Shown here one piece after another: positions 1 to 10,300 of a DNA stretch of 64,000 nucleotides. Positions within the stretch are counted from its first letter, which is position 1, and every line of letters begins with the position of its first letter. This DNA comes from Azospirillum brasilense (GTDB lineage: Bacteria; Pseudomonadota; Alphaproteobacteria; Azospirillales; Azospirillaceae), in NCBI RefSeq assembly GCF_003349955.1, contig NZ_QLKQ01000009.1:62001-126000 (forward strand), read 5' to 3'. The notes under the pieces are model-generated. The model ran no database searches, was not told the DNA's origin, and saw only the letters and a program-made list of their open reading frames with translations. A program made the translations under genes and the position numbers.

Positions 1-1154
1 CTGATCGTCCGCACCCGCCCCTCGATGTGGCCGAAGCGCGAGGCGTCGCCGCCGGCCAGCGTCACCACCACCGGCTGGTCGGGGCGGACATAGCCGATGT
101 CCTGCACCGGCAGGCGGGCGTCCACCACCAGCTTGCCGTCGCGCGGCACCAGCTCCACCACCGTCTCGCCGGCCTTGACCACCGCGCCCTTGGTCGAGAC
201 GGCCAGCGTCTTGACGATGCCGTCCATGGGGGCCCGCAGGCTGCTGCGGTCCAGGCTGTCCTGATAGCGGGTCAGGCGTTGCGACAGCTCGTCGTGGTTG
301 CGGCGGGCCTCGTCGAGGGCGTTGCGGCTCTCCTCCTCGTACTTGCGGCCGATCCACACCAGCTTGCTGCGCGCCTCGGCCAGCGCCGCCTCGGCCTGGG
401 CCAGCGTGGCGCGGTCCTCGGCGATGGCGCTGCTGACGCGGGCGTCGTCGCGCAGAAGCTCCAAGTGCTTCATGCGGTTGGTGATCTCGCGCTTCAGCAG
501 GGTCTCGCTGATGGAGAGCTGCTCGCGGATCAGCCCCTGCGCCACCTGGGAGCCGCCGATGCGCGCCCGCACGGCGGCCACCTGCTGCTCGCGCTGGGCG
601 ATGTCCTGGCGCTGGATGTCGAGGTCGGAAGCCAGCCGGTCGCGGCGGGCACGGAACAGGTCGCGGGTCTGCGCCACCAGATCGGGCCGCTCGCGCAGCA
701 GCCGTTCGGGGAAGGTTATGGCCTCGCGGCGTCCGACCTCCGCCTCCAGCCGCGCGGTGTCGGCGGACAGCGAGCCGAGGCGCAGCTTCAGCTCCTCCAG
801 GTCGGCGCGGATCTTCGTCTGGTCCAGCTCGACCAGCGTCTGGCCGGCGGTGACCGAATCGCCTTCCTGCACCAGGATGTCGCGGACGATGCCGCCCTCG
901 AAATGCTGGACCGACTGGTTGTAGGACAGCGGCACCACGTCGCCGGGCGCGCTGCTGGACACGTTCAGCTCGGCGATGGCCGCCCAGCCGAGCGCGGCGA
1001 GGAAGGCAGCGATGCTGACCGCGAACAGGCCATCGCCGAAGCGGCTTTCCGTGTCCGCGGGTTCCGTTCCCAGCAGGGGAGTGGGAATGGCCGTCGGGCC
1101 GGACAGGGCGGGGCCGGCGGCGGGTTTGCGGGTGAGCAGGGGAAGCGGCTTCAT
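1..1154 (-). CDS. HlyD-family type I secretion membrane fusion protein (3' end outside window)
   Basis: Periplasmic adaptor linking the inner-membrane ABC exporter to the TolC-like channel. About 385 residues are visible and the frame stays open to the left edge, so the C-terminus is missing. The N-terminus is cytoplasmic and proline-rich, followed by one membrane anchor around residues 40-62. A lipoyl-like half motif (QHFEGGIVRDILVQEGDSV) follows, then a long coiled-coil hairpin with many Arg, Glu and Gln heptads, and a returning lipoyl/beta-barrel segment (LRAPMDGIVKTL). This order is typical of HlyD/PrtE/AprE adaptors. The ATG overlaps the stop codon of the exporter ATPase gene (ATGA), so the two are translationally coupled. 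It is the last visible gene of the tolC-like, ABC, hlyD-like series; the cargo is very likely the giant repeat protein encoded just upstream. Confidence 0.93.
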   Translation of the reverse strand, partial: MKPLPLLTRKPAAGPALSGPTAIPTPLLGTEPADTESRFGDGLFAVSIAAFLAALGWAAIAELNVSSSAPGDVVPLSYNQSVQHFEGGIVRDILVQEGDSVTAGQTLVELDQTKIRADLEELKLRLGSLSADTARLEAEVGRREAITFPERLLRERPDLVAQTRDLFRARRDRLASDLDIQRQDIAQREQQVAAVRARIGGSQVAQGLIREQLSISETLLKREITNRMKHLELLRDDARVSSAIAEDRATLAQAEAALAEARSKLVWIGRKYEEESRNALDEARRNHDELSQRLTRYQDSLDRSSLRAPMDGIVKTLAVSTKGAVVKAGETVVELVPRDGKLVVDARLPVQDIGYVRPDQPVVVTLAGGDASRFGHIEGRVRTI

Positions 1155-2833
1155 GGCGTCACCAGCCCCGCCGCTTCGCGGGCGGCCACCGTGCTGTTCG
1201 GTTGATCGAGGTCGAGCACCAGCGAGGCGCCCTGGAGGATGCGCGGGTCGTGGGAGGCGATGATCACCGTGTGGCCGCTCCGCGCCAGCTCGATCAGCGT
1301 GCGGTAGACGGTGGCGGTGCCGTCCGAGTCCAGCCCGTCGGTCGGCTCGTCGAGCAGGATCAGGCGCCCGCCGACCGCCAGGGCGCGGGCCAGCGCCAGC
1401 CGGCGGCGGTGGCCGGTCGGCAGCTCGTGGCCGAAGTTGCGCAGCGGCGTGTCGAGCCCCTGGGCGCAGTCGGCCACCGTGCGGTCGGCCCCGGCGCGGT
1501 GCAGGACGGCGTGAAGCTCCGTCTCCGACAGGCGCGGGTTGGCGAGCAGCAGGTTCTCGCGGATCGTCCGGTTGAGGAACACCGGCTCCTGCGGCAGCAG
1601 CCCGATCTGCTGGCGCCACCAGGAGGGGGCGAATTTGCGGATGTCCACCCCGTCGGCCAGCACCGCGCCCTCCTGCGGGTCGGCCAGACCGGCGATCAGG
1701 CGGATCAGCGTCGATTTGCCGGAGCCGTTGCGCCCCTTCAGCACCAGGATGTTGCCGGCGGGCACCGACAGGCTGAGCCGGCGCAGCAGCGGCGTGACGC
1801 CGCCCGGCGGGGTGAAGGTCAGGTCGCGCAGCTCCAGCGTGCCGGCGTAGCGGGGCAGGCTGGTGCCGCCGGTCGGCTCGACCGCGGTGCGGGCGAACTG
1901 CTCCAGCCGCGCCTGCGCCTGCCGGGCCATCGCCAGGGACTCGCCGATCTGGGCCAGCCGGGTGAAGGGGGCCAGCGCGCGGCCGACCAGCAGGTTGATG
2001 CCGATCAGCGACCCGACGTCCAGCTCGCCGCGCACCACCAGGACGGCGCCGGTGGCGATCACCGCCACGCCCTGGAGCGCCTGGAGGCTTTGTGCCGCCG
2101 ACTGGGCGCGGCCCTGGCGCATCGACATGCGCTCGCGGACCACGCGCAGGGCCTTGGCGGCGCGCTGCCAGTCGCCGAGCAGCGGCTTGGCGCCGCCGAA
2201 CAGGGCGACCGCGTCGCGTCCGACGATGGCGGTGGTGACCAGCCCCTGGGCGTCGGCGCCGGCCTGGGCGAGGTCGCGCCCGACCGCCCGCATGTCGGCC
2301 TGGGCCAGCAGCCCGGCGGCGATGGCCAGCAGCGTGAAGACGAGGCAGATCGCCGCCAGCGGCCAGGAGATCAGCGCCACCACGAGGATGAAGCCGAGCG
2401 CGAAGGGCAGGTCGAACAGCGTCGCGAGGTTGGCGGAGCCGAGCGCGGAATCGATCTGCTCCGGCGCCCGCAGCGCCTCGCGCCGGGCCGCGTCGCCCTC
2501 CGCCGATCCGGCGCCGCTGCGCGCGGTCATCAGGATGCCGAAGGCCCCGGTGGTCAGCCGCTCGTGCTCGGCCCGCCCGATGCGCCCGGCGATGCCCAGC
2601 CGGACGTGACGGAACAGGTGCTCGAAGGCGATGGACAGGACGACGCCGACGGTCAACGCCGCCAGCGTGGAGTCGACGCCGTGCGTCACGTACCGGTTCA
2701 GCACCAGCATCGTGTAGAAGGACGAGGCCAGCCCGAGCAGGTTCGCCGCCAGCGACGCCGCGAAGACGCGGGCGGTCAGCCGCAGGTTGGCGCGCAGCCG
2801 CAGCACCAGAAGCCCGATGGCGCCGCCGTTCAT
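1151..2833 (-). CDS. Type I secretion ABC transporter (permease fused to ATPase)
   Basis: Inner-membrane exporter of 560 residues with an N-terminal six-helix membrane domain (about 1-310) and a C-terminal nucleotide-binding domain. There is no C39 peptidase domain, and the cargo shows no double-glycine leader, as in RTX/adhesin exporters of the PrtD/LapB/HlyB type. Walker A is GRNGSGKST near residue 366, the Q-loop is GLLPQEPVF, and Walker B is LILLDEPT near 490, followed by a D-loop and the switch His in IIASHD. The signature that normally reads LSGGQ is LPTGH (about 468-472), directly followed by RRRLALARAL, so the position is certain but the motif is degenerate. Start and stop overlap both neighbours by 4 bp. 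Function in export is certain by context; the specific cargo is inferred. Confidence 0.94.
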   Translation of the reverse strand: MNGGAIGLLVLRLRANLRLTARVFAASLAANLLGLASSFYTMLVLNRYVTHGVDSTLAALTVGVVLSIAFEHLFRHVRLGIAGRIGRAEHERLTTGAFGILMTARSGAGSAEGDAARREALRAPEQIDSALGSANLATLFDLPFALGFILVVALISWPLAAICLVFTLLAIAAGLLAQADMRAVGRDLAQAGADAQGLVTTAIVGRDAVALFGGAKPLLGDWQRAAKALRVVRERMSMRQGRAQSAAQSLQALQGVAVIATGAVLVVRGELDVGSLIGINLLVGRALAPFTRLAQIGESLAMARQAQARLEQFARTAVEPTGGTSLPRYAGTLELRDLTFTPPGGVTPLLRRLSLSVPAGNILVLKGRNGSGKSTLIRLIAGLADPQEGAVLADGVDIRKFAPSWWRQQIGLLPQEPVFLNRTIRENLLLANPRLSETELHAVLHRAGADRTVADCAQGLDTPLRNFGHELPTGHRRRLALARALAVGGRLILLDEPTDGLDSDGTATVYRTLIELARSGHTVIIASHDPRILQGASLVLDLDQPNSTVAAREAAGLVTP

Positions 2834-4242
2834 CGCTGCTCTCCCGTGCCGCGCCGGCCGGGATCACGTTGGGCCGGATCGCGTCCGCCCTGGTCGCGGA
2901 AGGCGCCGCGGCCCGGCGCGGTCAGCTTCGGCATCGGCTTGGTCTGGATGTCGGTGGCGTTCAGCCGGCCCATGGCAGCGAGCAGGCGGTAGCCGGCCAG
3001 CACCAGCTCCGTTTCCGCCGCCGCGGCGTCGCTGCGCGCGTTGATCAGCGTCGTCTCGCCCGACAGGATGTCGATCAGAGACCGGGTGCCCAGCTCGCGC
3101 TCCGACCGCGCCACGTCGAGGAAGCCGGCGGCGAGGCTCGCCTGGTCGTTGAGAAGCTGCACCTGGGCGCGGGCGCTTTCCAGCCGGTTCCAGCTGTTGC
3201 GGACGGTCTCAAGCACCGTGCGCTCCTGGTCGGCCCAGGTGGCGTCGGCGGCCCGCAGGTCGGCCTCGGCCAGACGGATGCTGTTGAGCGCGGTCAGGCC
3301 GGTGTTCAGCGAGAAGGTGACCTGGAGCTTGAACAGCAGCTCGTTCTGCCGCCCGGACTGGCCGGCGACGTCGCGCTTGACGTTGCGCTCCACGAAGCCG
3401 TCGATCCGCGGGTAGAGGGTGCGGCCGCGCACCGCGGTCACCGCCTCCTGAGCCGCCGCGGTGGTCAGGGCCAATTCCTGGAGACGCGGGTTGTGGCGGC
3501 GCGCCTCCTCCACCGCCGCGTCCAGCGAGACGGGCAGGCCGGCGCGGGTCATCGCCAGGACCTGGGCATTGCTGACCTGGAAGGGGACATGGCCGAAGAA
3601 GGCCTGGAAGCGGCTTTGCGCGTTCTGCGTCGCCTCCTCCGCCGCGACGCGGCGGGCCTGGGCGCCGGCGAGCTGGCTCTTGGCCTGGAGAACGTCGGTG
3701 GAGAAGCCGAAGCCCTCCTGAAGCCGCACCTCCTCCAGCCCGGTCTGGCGGCGGATGTTGTCCTCGGACTGGCGGGCGAAGGCGAGCAGCTGATGGGCGC
3801 GGACGAGGCCGGCGTAGGCGGTGAGGCCCTCCACCAGCAGCTCCTGCCGGGTGCGCTCCACCGCGATGTCGGCGCGGACCAGCGTCACCTGGGCGCGCCG
3901 GATGTCGGCGTTGGTCGCGTCGAAGTCCCAGATCAGCTGCGTCGCCCGCGCCGAGAACTGCGAGGCGTTCATGTCGGTGTTGGGCAGGCCGGCCGGCTTG
4001 GTGGTGCTCTCGCGCCCGCCGTTGGCCGACAGGCTCAGCGTCGGGAACCAGCCGCCATGGCTGACCCGCAGGGCGTTGCGCGCCCCGTCGGCGGCAGCCT
4101 CCGCCCCGCGCAGGCGGTCGTGGCTCTCCGTCGCCTTGCCGATCAGCGCCACCACATCGTCGCGCGGCGACGCAATCAAAGGTTGTGGCGCGCCGGTCAG
4201 GAGCGGGAGCGCAACCGTGGCGATAAGACAAAACTTGTGCAT
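2830..4242 (-). CDS. TolC-family outer membrane protein
   Basis: Outer-membrane channel of the type I secretion system, 470 residues. It begins with a signal peptide (about residues 1-24, hydrophobic core ATVALPLLTG) and has two repeated alpha-helical/beta sections typical of TolC. Recognisable stretches include SLSANGGRES, the LTAYAGLVRA helix and LDAAVEEARRHNPRL at the start of the second repeat. The C-terminal tail after about residue 440 is charged and probably disordered. It is the first gene of the tolC-like, ABC, hlyD-like cluster and overlaps the exporter gene by 4 bp. The 134 bp between it and the giant substrate gene is AT-rich for this genome and probably carries a promoter, so secretion genes may be transcribed separately from the substrate. 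Confidence 0.93.
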   Translation of the reverse strand: MHKFCLIATVALPLLTGAPQPLIASPRDDVVALIGKATESHDRLRGAEAAADGARNALRVSHGGWFPTLSLSANGGRESTTKPAGLPNTDMNASQFSARATQLIWDFDATNADIRRAQVTLVRADIAVERTRQELLVEGLTAYAGLVRAHQLLAFARQSEDNIRRQTGLEEVRLQEGFGFSTDVLQAKSQLAGAQARRVAAEEATQNAQSRFQAFFGHVPFQVSNAQVLAMTRAGLPVSLDAAVEEARRHNPRLQELALTTAAAQEAVTAVRGRTLYPRIDGFVERNVKRDVAGQSGRQNELLFKLQVTFSLNTGLTALNSIRLAEADLRAADATWADQERTVLETVRNSWNRLESARAQVQLLNDQASLAAGFLDVARSERELGTRSLIDILSGETTLINARSDAAAAETELVLAGYRLLAAMGRLNATDIQTKPMPKLTAPGRGAFRDQGGRDPAQRDPGRRGTGEQR

Positions 4243-4376
4243 GAGGGTCCTGGAGATCGCCGCATGTCTAAGCCGTTCGGCTTACAGCGATGATGATCTT
4301 AGTCGAGAACTCTCATACTCATTTAGGACAAAACAGTATCCAAATACCTAAAAATGCGACGAATTCTGTCAATCGC
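4243..4376 (-). promoter_or_regulatory. AT-rich promoter region of the secretion genes, with a TAAGCCG palindrome
   Basis: This 134 bp lies between the stop of the giant protein gene and the ATG of the tolC-like gene. On the minus strand it has a perfect TTGACA (4372 to 4367), but only a poor -10 at 17 bp spacing, so the exact promoter is unsure. At 4269-4284 is the inverted repeat TAAGCCG-TT-CGGCTTA, two 7-bp arms with a 2-bp centre, 26 bp upstream of the start codon; it could be an operator or an RNA hairpin in the leader. No clear intrinsic terminator for the upstream gene is visible. Confidence 0.4.
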
Positions 4377-7300
4377 TCATGAATTTTCTGCGACCGGCAC
4401 AATCATCGATGCATGGGTTGTGGCGTGGTGTGTGTCTGCGCTGTGAGCGGCCATCGCCCAATCCCCCGCGTGTGCATCCACCCCGTTTTGCACAACCGGA
4501 ACAGTGTCCGGCAGGCCCAGGCCGGAGGAGAGCAGCGCCGCGTAGTCGAAGCGTCCGTGATCGGCCTGAGGCGATGAAGATGGCGATGGCGCTGGCGACG
4601 CGGCCAGCGGCTGGCTGTGCAGCTGAGCCGCGACGGTGGCCTGCGCGTCGAAGGCGACGCCGGCCACCACGCGGCTGCTGCCGTCGGCCATGGTCATGCT
4701 GGTGGTGCCGAGGATGTGGTTGCCGGCCAGGGTCGTGTTGGTCGGGGTGGCCGTAGAGGCGATGGACAGGATGCCGGCGTCGGCCAGCGTGCGCAGCTCG
4801 CCCGGCTGGCTCACCCCGTCGCCGTTGGCGTCCTGCCAGACCTGGAGCGTGGCGAAGCTCTGGTCCGCAGCGTCGATGCGCCCGTCGTGGTTGCTGTCGA
4901 GCGAGGCGAGCGCCTCCAGGCTGCTGTTGAAACCAGCTCCGAAATGCTCCGACACCAGCTCGCGCCCGTCGTCGATTTGCCCGTTGTGGTTGTCGTCGCG
5001 CACCAGCAGGGCGTTGCCCTTGCCGACCCAGCCGGTGCGGTCGGCCACGCCGTCGCCGCTGACGTCGAACAGGACGCCGTCGGTCAGCGTCCGCAGGGCC
5101 AGACCGTCGCCGGCCATGTCCAGCACGATGGGGTCGCTGGCGACGGTGGTCAGCTTGACGTTGTCGATGCGCAGGATCGGGTTGACGCTGTTGTCGCTGG
5201 TGTCGGAGGTGCCGAAGCCCAGCGACAGGGTGGTGTTGGCCGGGATCACGACGCTGAATTTTCCGCTGGCGCTCGCGTCCTTGGCGAGCAGCGTGACCAC
5301 GCCGTTGACGCTGACGAAGGCGAAGTCGTGATAGCCGGGGTCGGAGAAGATGAAGGTCCAGTCGAAGGTCAGCGTCGTGTCCTTCGTCACCGTGACGGTG
5401 GTGGCCAGCTTCATCGCGTTGCCGAAGGACGGGATGGTCCCGGTCGCCGTGGCGATGGAGCCGTGGGCAAGGCCGAGGAAGTCCTCGAGCTGGGTCGGCG
5501 TCCGGCCGGCCGCGGAGGTCAGGGTGCCCTCGTGCCCGTCGCCGGTGGCGTCCACCGTGGCGCCGCCGGTGTAGCTCCAGCCGGCCAGCCCCTTGTCGAA
5601 GGTGCCGTTGGGGATCAGCACGCCGGGATGCAGGGTGACGGTGTCCGTCGCGGTGGAGAAGGCGCTGCCGTCGCCGAGGGTGACGGCGGTCTTGGAGCCG
5701 GCGCTGCCGGTGGTCTGGTCCCAGGCCCGGATGGTCAGGGCGCCGTTGACGGTGGCCGGCACCGCGGCGTTGGGCTGGAAGTAGAGCCGGTCGGTGGCGC
5801 GCAGCAGAAGGGCGGAATCGCTGTCGTTGACCGCGCCGACGAGGTTCCAGGTCGCGCCGTTGTCGGTGGAGAACCACCAGCGGCCATAGCTCTCGTTGGT
5901 GCCGGTCAGGGCGATGCCGACGACGGCCCCGGCGTCCGTGTCGATGACGTTGGCGGGGCCGCTGCCGTTCAGCCCGACCAGCTTGGACACCGCGAAGCCG
6001 ACCGTGCCCGCGGTGGGGGCGGCCAGGGCCTCCGCCGCCACGGCCACGTCGAGGTTGGTGTCGATCAGGACGGGGGAGGCGTTCGGCGGCGCCACGGTGA
6101 CGCCGATGGTGACGGTCGCGGTCAGCGGCCCGCCGGCCCCGCCGTTGCCGAGATCGTTCACGACGATCCGGATGGCGTCGGCCCCGGTGTAGAAACTGGC
6201 CGTGTAGAGAAGCCCGTTGGCGGCGCCGAGCAGCCCGTTGATGGTGGCGAGCGTCGCGCGGATGGTGACGGTGTCCGTTCCGTTGCCGGTGATGACGGCG
6301 TCCCACCCGGCGCTGGCCAGAGTCAGCGTGCCGTGGCCGGCGGTCAGCGTGACCAGCATCGGCAGCGTGCCGGCGTCGACGTCGGACACCGACAGGCCGG
6401 TGACCGCCACCGCCACGCCCTTCATCGTCGCCAGCGCCGTCGTGCCGGCGGTGATCTGCGGCGCGTCGTTGACCGGGGTGACGGTTCCGGTCAGGGCGAT
6501 GGTGTCGGCGCTGTAGACGGTGCTGCCGCCGACGCCGGCCGTCAGGTCGACGCGGCCGCCGGTGACGACGGGGGCGCCGCCGTCCTCGATCAGCCGGACG
6601 GTCAGGGCCGGGGTGGTGCCGTTCCAGTCGGCGGCGGGAAGGAAGCGCAGCATCGCGTTGGCGGCGACGACCAGGGCCGAGCCTTCCGCGACCGCGCCGA
6701 CGGTGATCCAGGCGAAGCCCGACCAGTATTGCCAGACGCCTTGCCCGGCGGTCGCCGCGTTGCCGACGATGGCGACGCCGGCGAAGCCGTTGGCGGCGGA
6801 GCCGCCCGCCACCGCGTCCGCCGGGTCGGAGAACAGGGGACCGAACAGGGCGGTGACGCTGGTGCCCGCCGGATTGACGGTGTCCTCGGCGATGGTCGGC
6901 AGGGTCGCCGTCGTGCCCGTCGCCACCGGGGCGTCGTTGACCGGAAGGACGGTGCCGGTCAGGGCGATGGTGCCGGCGCTGTAGGCGGTGCTGCCGCCGA
7001 CGTTGGTCGCGTCGACCCGCGCGCCGCTGGCGATCGGGCCGTGCGACGTGTCGACCAGACGGACGGTCAGGGCGGGCGTGGTGCCGTTCCAATTGGCGGC
7101 GGGAACGAAGCGCAGCGCCGTGTTCGCCGCCAGCAGCAGGCCGTTGCCGCCGCTGACCGCGCCGATGTCGGCCCAGGCCGCCCCGGTCCAGTACTGCCAC
7201 GCCCCTTGCGCCAGGGTGGCGGCGTTGCCGACCACCACCACGCCGGCCAGCGTGTCGGCCGCCGACCCGCCGCTCACCGCGTCGGCGGCGTCGGAAAACA

Positions 7301-10300
7301 GGGGACCGAACAGGCTGGCGACGGTGGTGCCCGTGGGGTTGGCGGTGTCTTCGGCGATGGCCGGCAGCGTGGCCGCCGTGCCCGTCGCCACGGGGGCGTC
7401 GTTGACGGGGGTGACTGAGGTGGTCAGGGCGACGGTGCCGGCGCTGTAGCGGCTGTCGCCGCCCACGCTCGCCAGGGCGACCCGCCCGCCGCTGGTCACG
7501 ACCCCTTGGGAGTCGTCGATCAGCCGGACGGTCAAAGCCGGGGTGGCGCCGTTCCAGTTGGCGGCGGGAACGAAGCGCAACGCCGTGGTGGCGGCCAGCA
7601 GCAGGGCGTTGCCGTCCGAGGCCGCCCCCACGGCGGTCCAGCCCGTGCCGGTCCAGTATTGCCAGACGCCTTGCGTGGTCGCCGCGTTGCCGACGATGGC
7701 GATCCCGGCGAAACCGTTGGCGGCGGAACCGCCGCCCACCGCGTCCGTCGCGTCGGAGAACAGGTGGGCGAACAGGCTGGTGACCGTGGCGCCCGCCGGG
7801 TTGGCGGTGTCCTCGGCGATGGTCGGCAGGGTGGCGGTCGTTCCGGTGGCGACCGGCGCGTCGTTGACCGGGGTGACGGTTCCGGTCAGCGCGACGGTCC
7901 CGGCGCTGTAGACAGTGCTGCCGCCGACTCCGCCGGTCAGGTCGACGCGGTTGCCGGTGACCAGCGGCGCGCCGCCGTCCTCGACCAGCCGGACCGTCAG
8001 GGCGGGCGTGGTGCCGTTCCAGTTGGCGGCGGGAACGAAGCGCAGCGCCGTGTCGGCGGCCAGCAGCAGCCCGTTGGCGTCGCTCGCCGAGCCGATGCCG
8101 GCCCAGGCGATGCCCGTCCAGTACTGCCACGTTCCTTGCGCCACGGTGGCGGCGTTGCCGACCACCACCACGCCGGCGAAGCCGTTCGCGGCGGAGCCGC
8201 CCGCCACGGCGTCCGCCGGGTCGGAGAACAGGGGACCGAACAGGGCGGAGACGGTGGAGCCCGCCGGGTTGGTCGTGTCCTCGGCGATGGTCGGCAGGGT
8301 GGCCGTGCTGCCCGTCGCCACGGGGGCGTCGTTGACCGCGCCGACCGCTGTGTTGAGGGCGATGGTGCCCAGGCTGTAGCGGCTGTCGCCGCCGGCGCCC
8401 GTCACGTCCGCCCGCTCGCCGCTGGTGACCGGCCCTTGCGAATCGTCGATCAGGCGAACCATCAGGCTCGGCGGCACGCCGTTCCAGTCGGCGGCGGGCA
8501 GGAAGCGCAGCGTGGTGCCGGCGGACAGCAGCAGGGCGTCGCCGTTCGACACCGTTCCCACGGCGGTCCAGGCCGTGCCGGTCCAGTATTGCCATTGCCC
8601 TTGGGCGGTGTCCGCACCGTTGGCGATCACCGCCACGCCGGCGAAGCCGTTCGCGGCGGAGCCGCCCGCCACGGCGTCCGCCGGGTCGGAGAACAGGTGG
8701 GCGAACAGGGTGGAGACGGTGGCGCCGGACGGATCGGCGGCGTCTTCGGCGACCGCCGGCAGAAGCGTCGTCGTTCCGGTGGCGACCGGCGCGTCGTTGA
8801 CCGGGGTGATGGTCCCGGTCAGGGCGACGGTGCCGGCGCTGTAGACCGTGCTGCCGCCGACGCCGGTCGTCAGGTCGACGCGGCCACCGGTGACGACGGG
8901 CGCGCCGCCGTCCTCGATCAGCCGGACGGTCAGGGCCGGGGTGGTGCCGTTCCAGTCGGCCGCCGGCAGGAAGCGAAGCTTGGCGTCGGCGGCGAGGATC
9001 AGCGCCGTTCCCTCCGCGACCTCGCCCACGGCGGTCCAGGCGGAACCGGTCCAATATTGCCAGACGCCTTGCGCGGCGGTCGCCGCGTTGCCGACCACCG
9101 CCACACCGGCGAAGCCGTTGCCGGCGGAGCCGAACACCGCGTCGGTGGGGTCGGAGAACAGACCGCCGAACAGCGACGCGACGCTGGCGCCCGCCGGATC
9201 GGCGCTGTCTTCCGCGATGGGAGCCAGGACCGCGTGTGCGCCGGTCGCCACCGGGGCGCCGTTGACCGGGGTCACCTCCAGCGTCAAGGGGGCGACGTCC
9301 CCCGACAGCGGGGTGGTGCCGCCGACGCCGGTCAGCGTGAACAGCCGGTGCTCGGCGCCGCTGAAGCCCTCGGCCCATTCGCCGTTCACCGCCCGCAGCC
9401 CGAGCGACGGCGCGGTGCCGTTCCAGTTGGCGGCCGGCAGGAAGCGCAGCAGGGCGCTGTCCGGAAGCACGAGCGCCGAGCCGTCGCCAACCGCGCCCAC
9501 CGCCAGCCACACACTCCCGTCCACGCTGTACTGCCAGACGCCGGACGGGGAGTCCGGGTTCGCCACCACGGCGACGCCGATCACGCGGCTGCCGGCCTCG
9601 CCGGGCCGGAACATCGCCTCGATCAGGTGGAAGACGGCGAAGCCGGCCGGGGCCGCGGTGCCCTCGGCGATCGCCAGGGCCTTCGCGAAGGCCGCCGCGT
9701 CGAAGGCGGTCGAGAGGGTGGGGGCCGCCACCGGCGGCACCGTCGCGGGCAGGGTGGCGGCGGCCGCCTCGATGGCGCGGGCCACCTGCTGCTGGATCTG
9801 CGCGGCGACGGCGAAGGGATCGCTGGTCAGCGCCTTGGTGACCGCCGGGGCGGCGGGCGGAGCGCTGGTGGTGGGCGTGGGGGCGGTAACGCTCGGCGCG
9901 GCGGTGTCGGCGCTCTTGGCGGTTCCGGCCGCGTCGAAGCTGATCGGCTTCAGCGCCGGTTCGCTTCCCATGGTGGATTTGGCGGCGGCCGGAGACGCCT
10001 CGCCCTCCGCCGAGGAGGCGTCGGTGGCGGCGTCGGCGGCTTCGCCCTTCGCGTCCTCCTTGGCCCCGTCCTCCTTGGCGCCTTCCTCTTTGGCGCCGTC
10101 CTTCTCGCCGCCCTCGTCCTTGCCGCCCTCCTTGCCCTCGGCCGGGGCTTCGGCGACCTGCTCGGCGGCCTTCTGCTCGGCGGCCTTCTCCCCACCGCCC
10201 TTGTCACCGTCTCCCTTGGCGCCGTCCTTGGCCGCCTCTCCCGCGGGCGGCGGGTTGGCGAGATCGGCCAGCGCCTTGTTCTCGGGGGAAACGGGAACTT

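Noticed and set aside
27..1205. Plus-strand 392-residue frame at the left edge
   Set aside because: It is antisense to the HlyD-like gene, whose sense frame has family motifs.
4369..9510. Very long alternative frame on the minus strand (Arg/Gly-rich)
   Set aside because: It is another frame of the giant adhesin gene; repeats lacking stops carry through. The composition is unlike any protein family.
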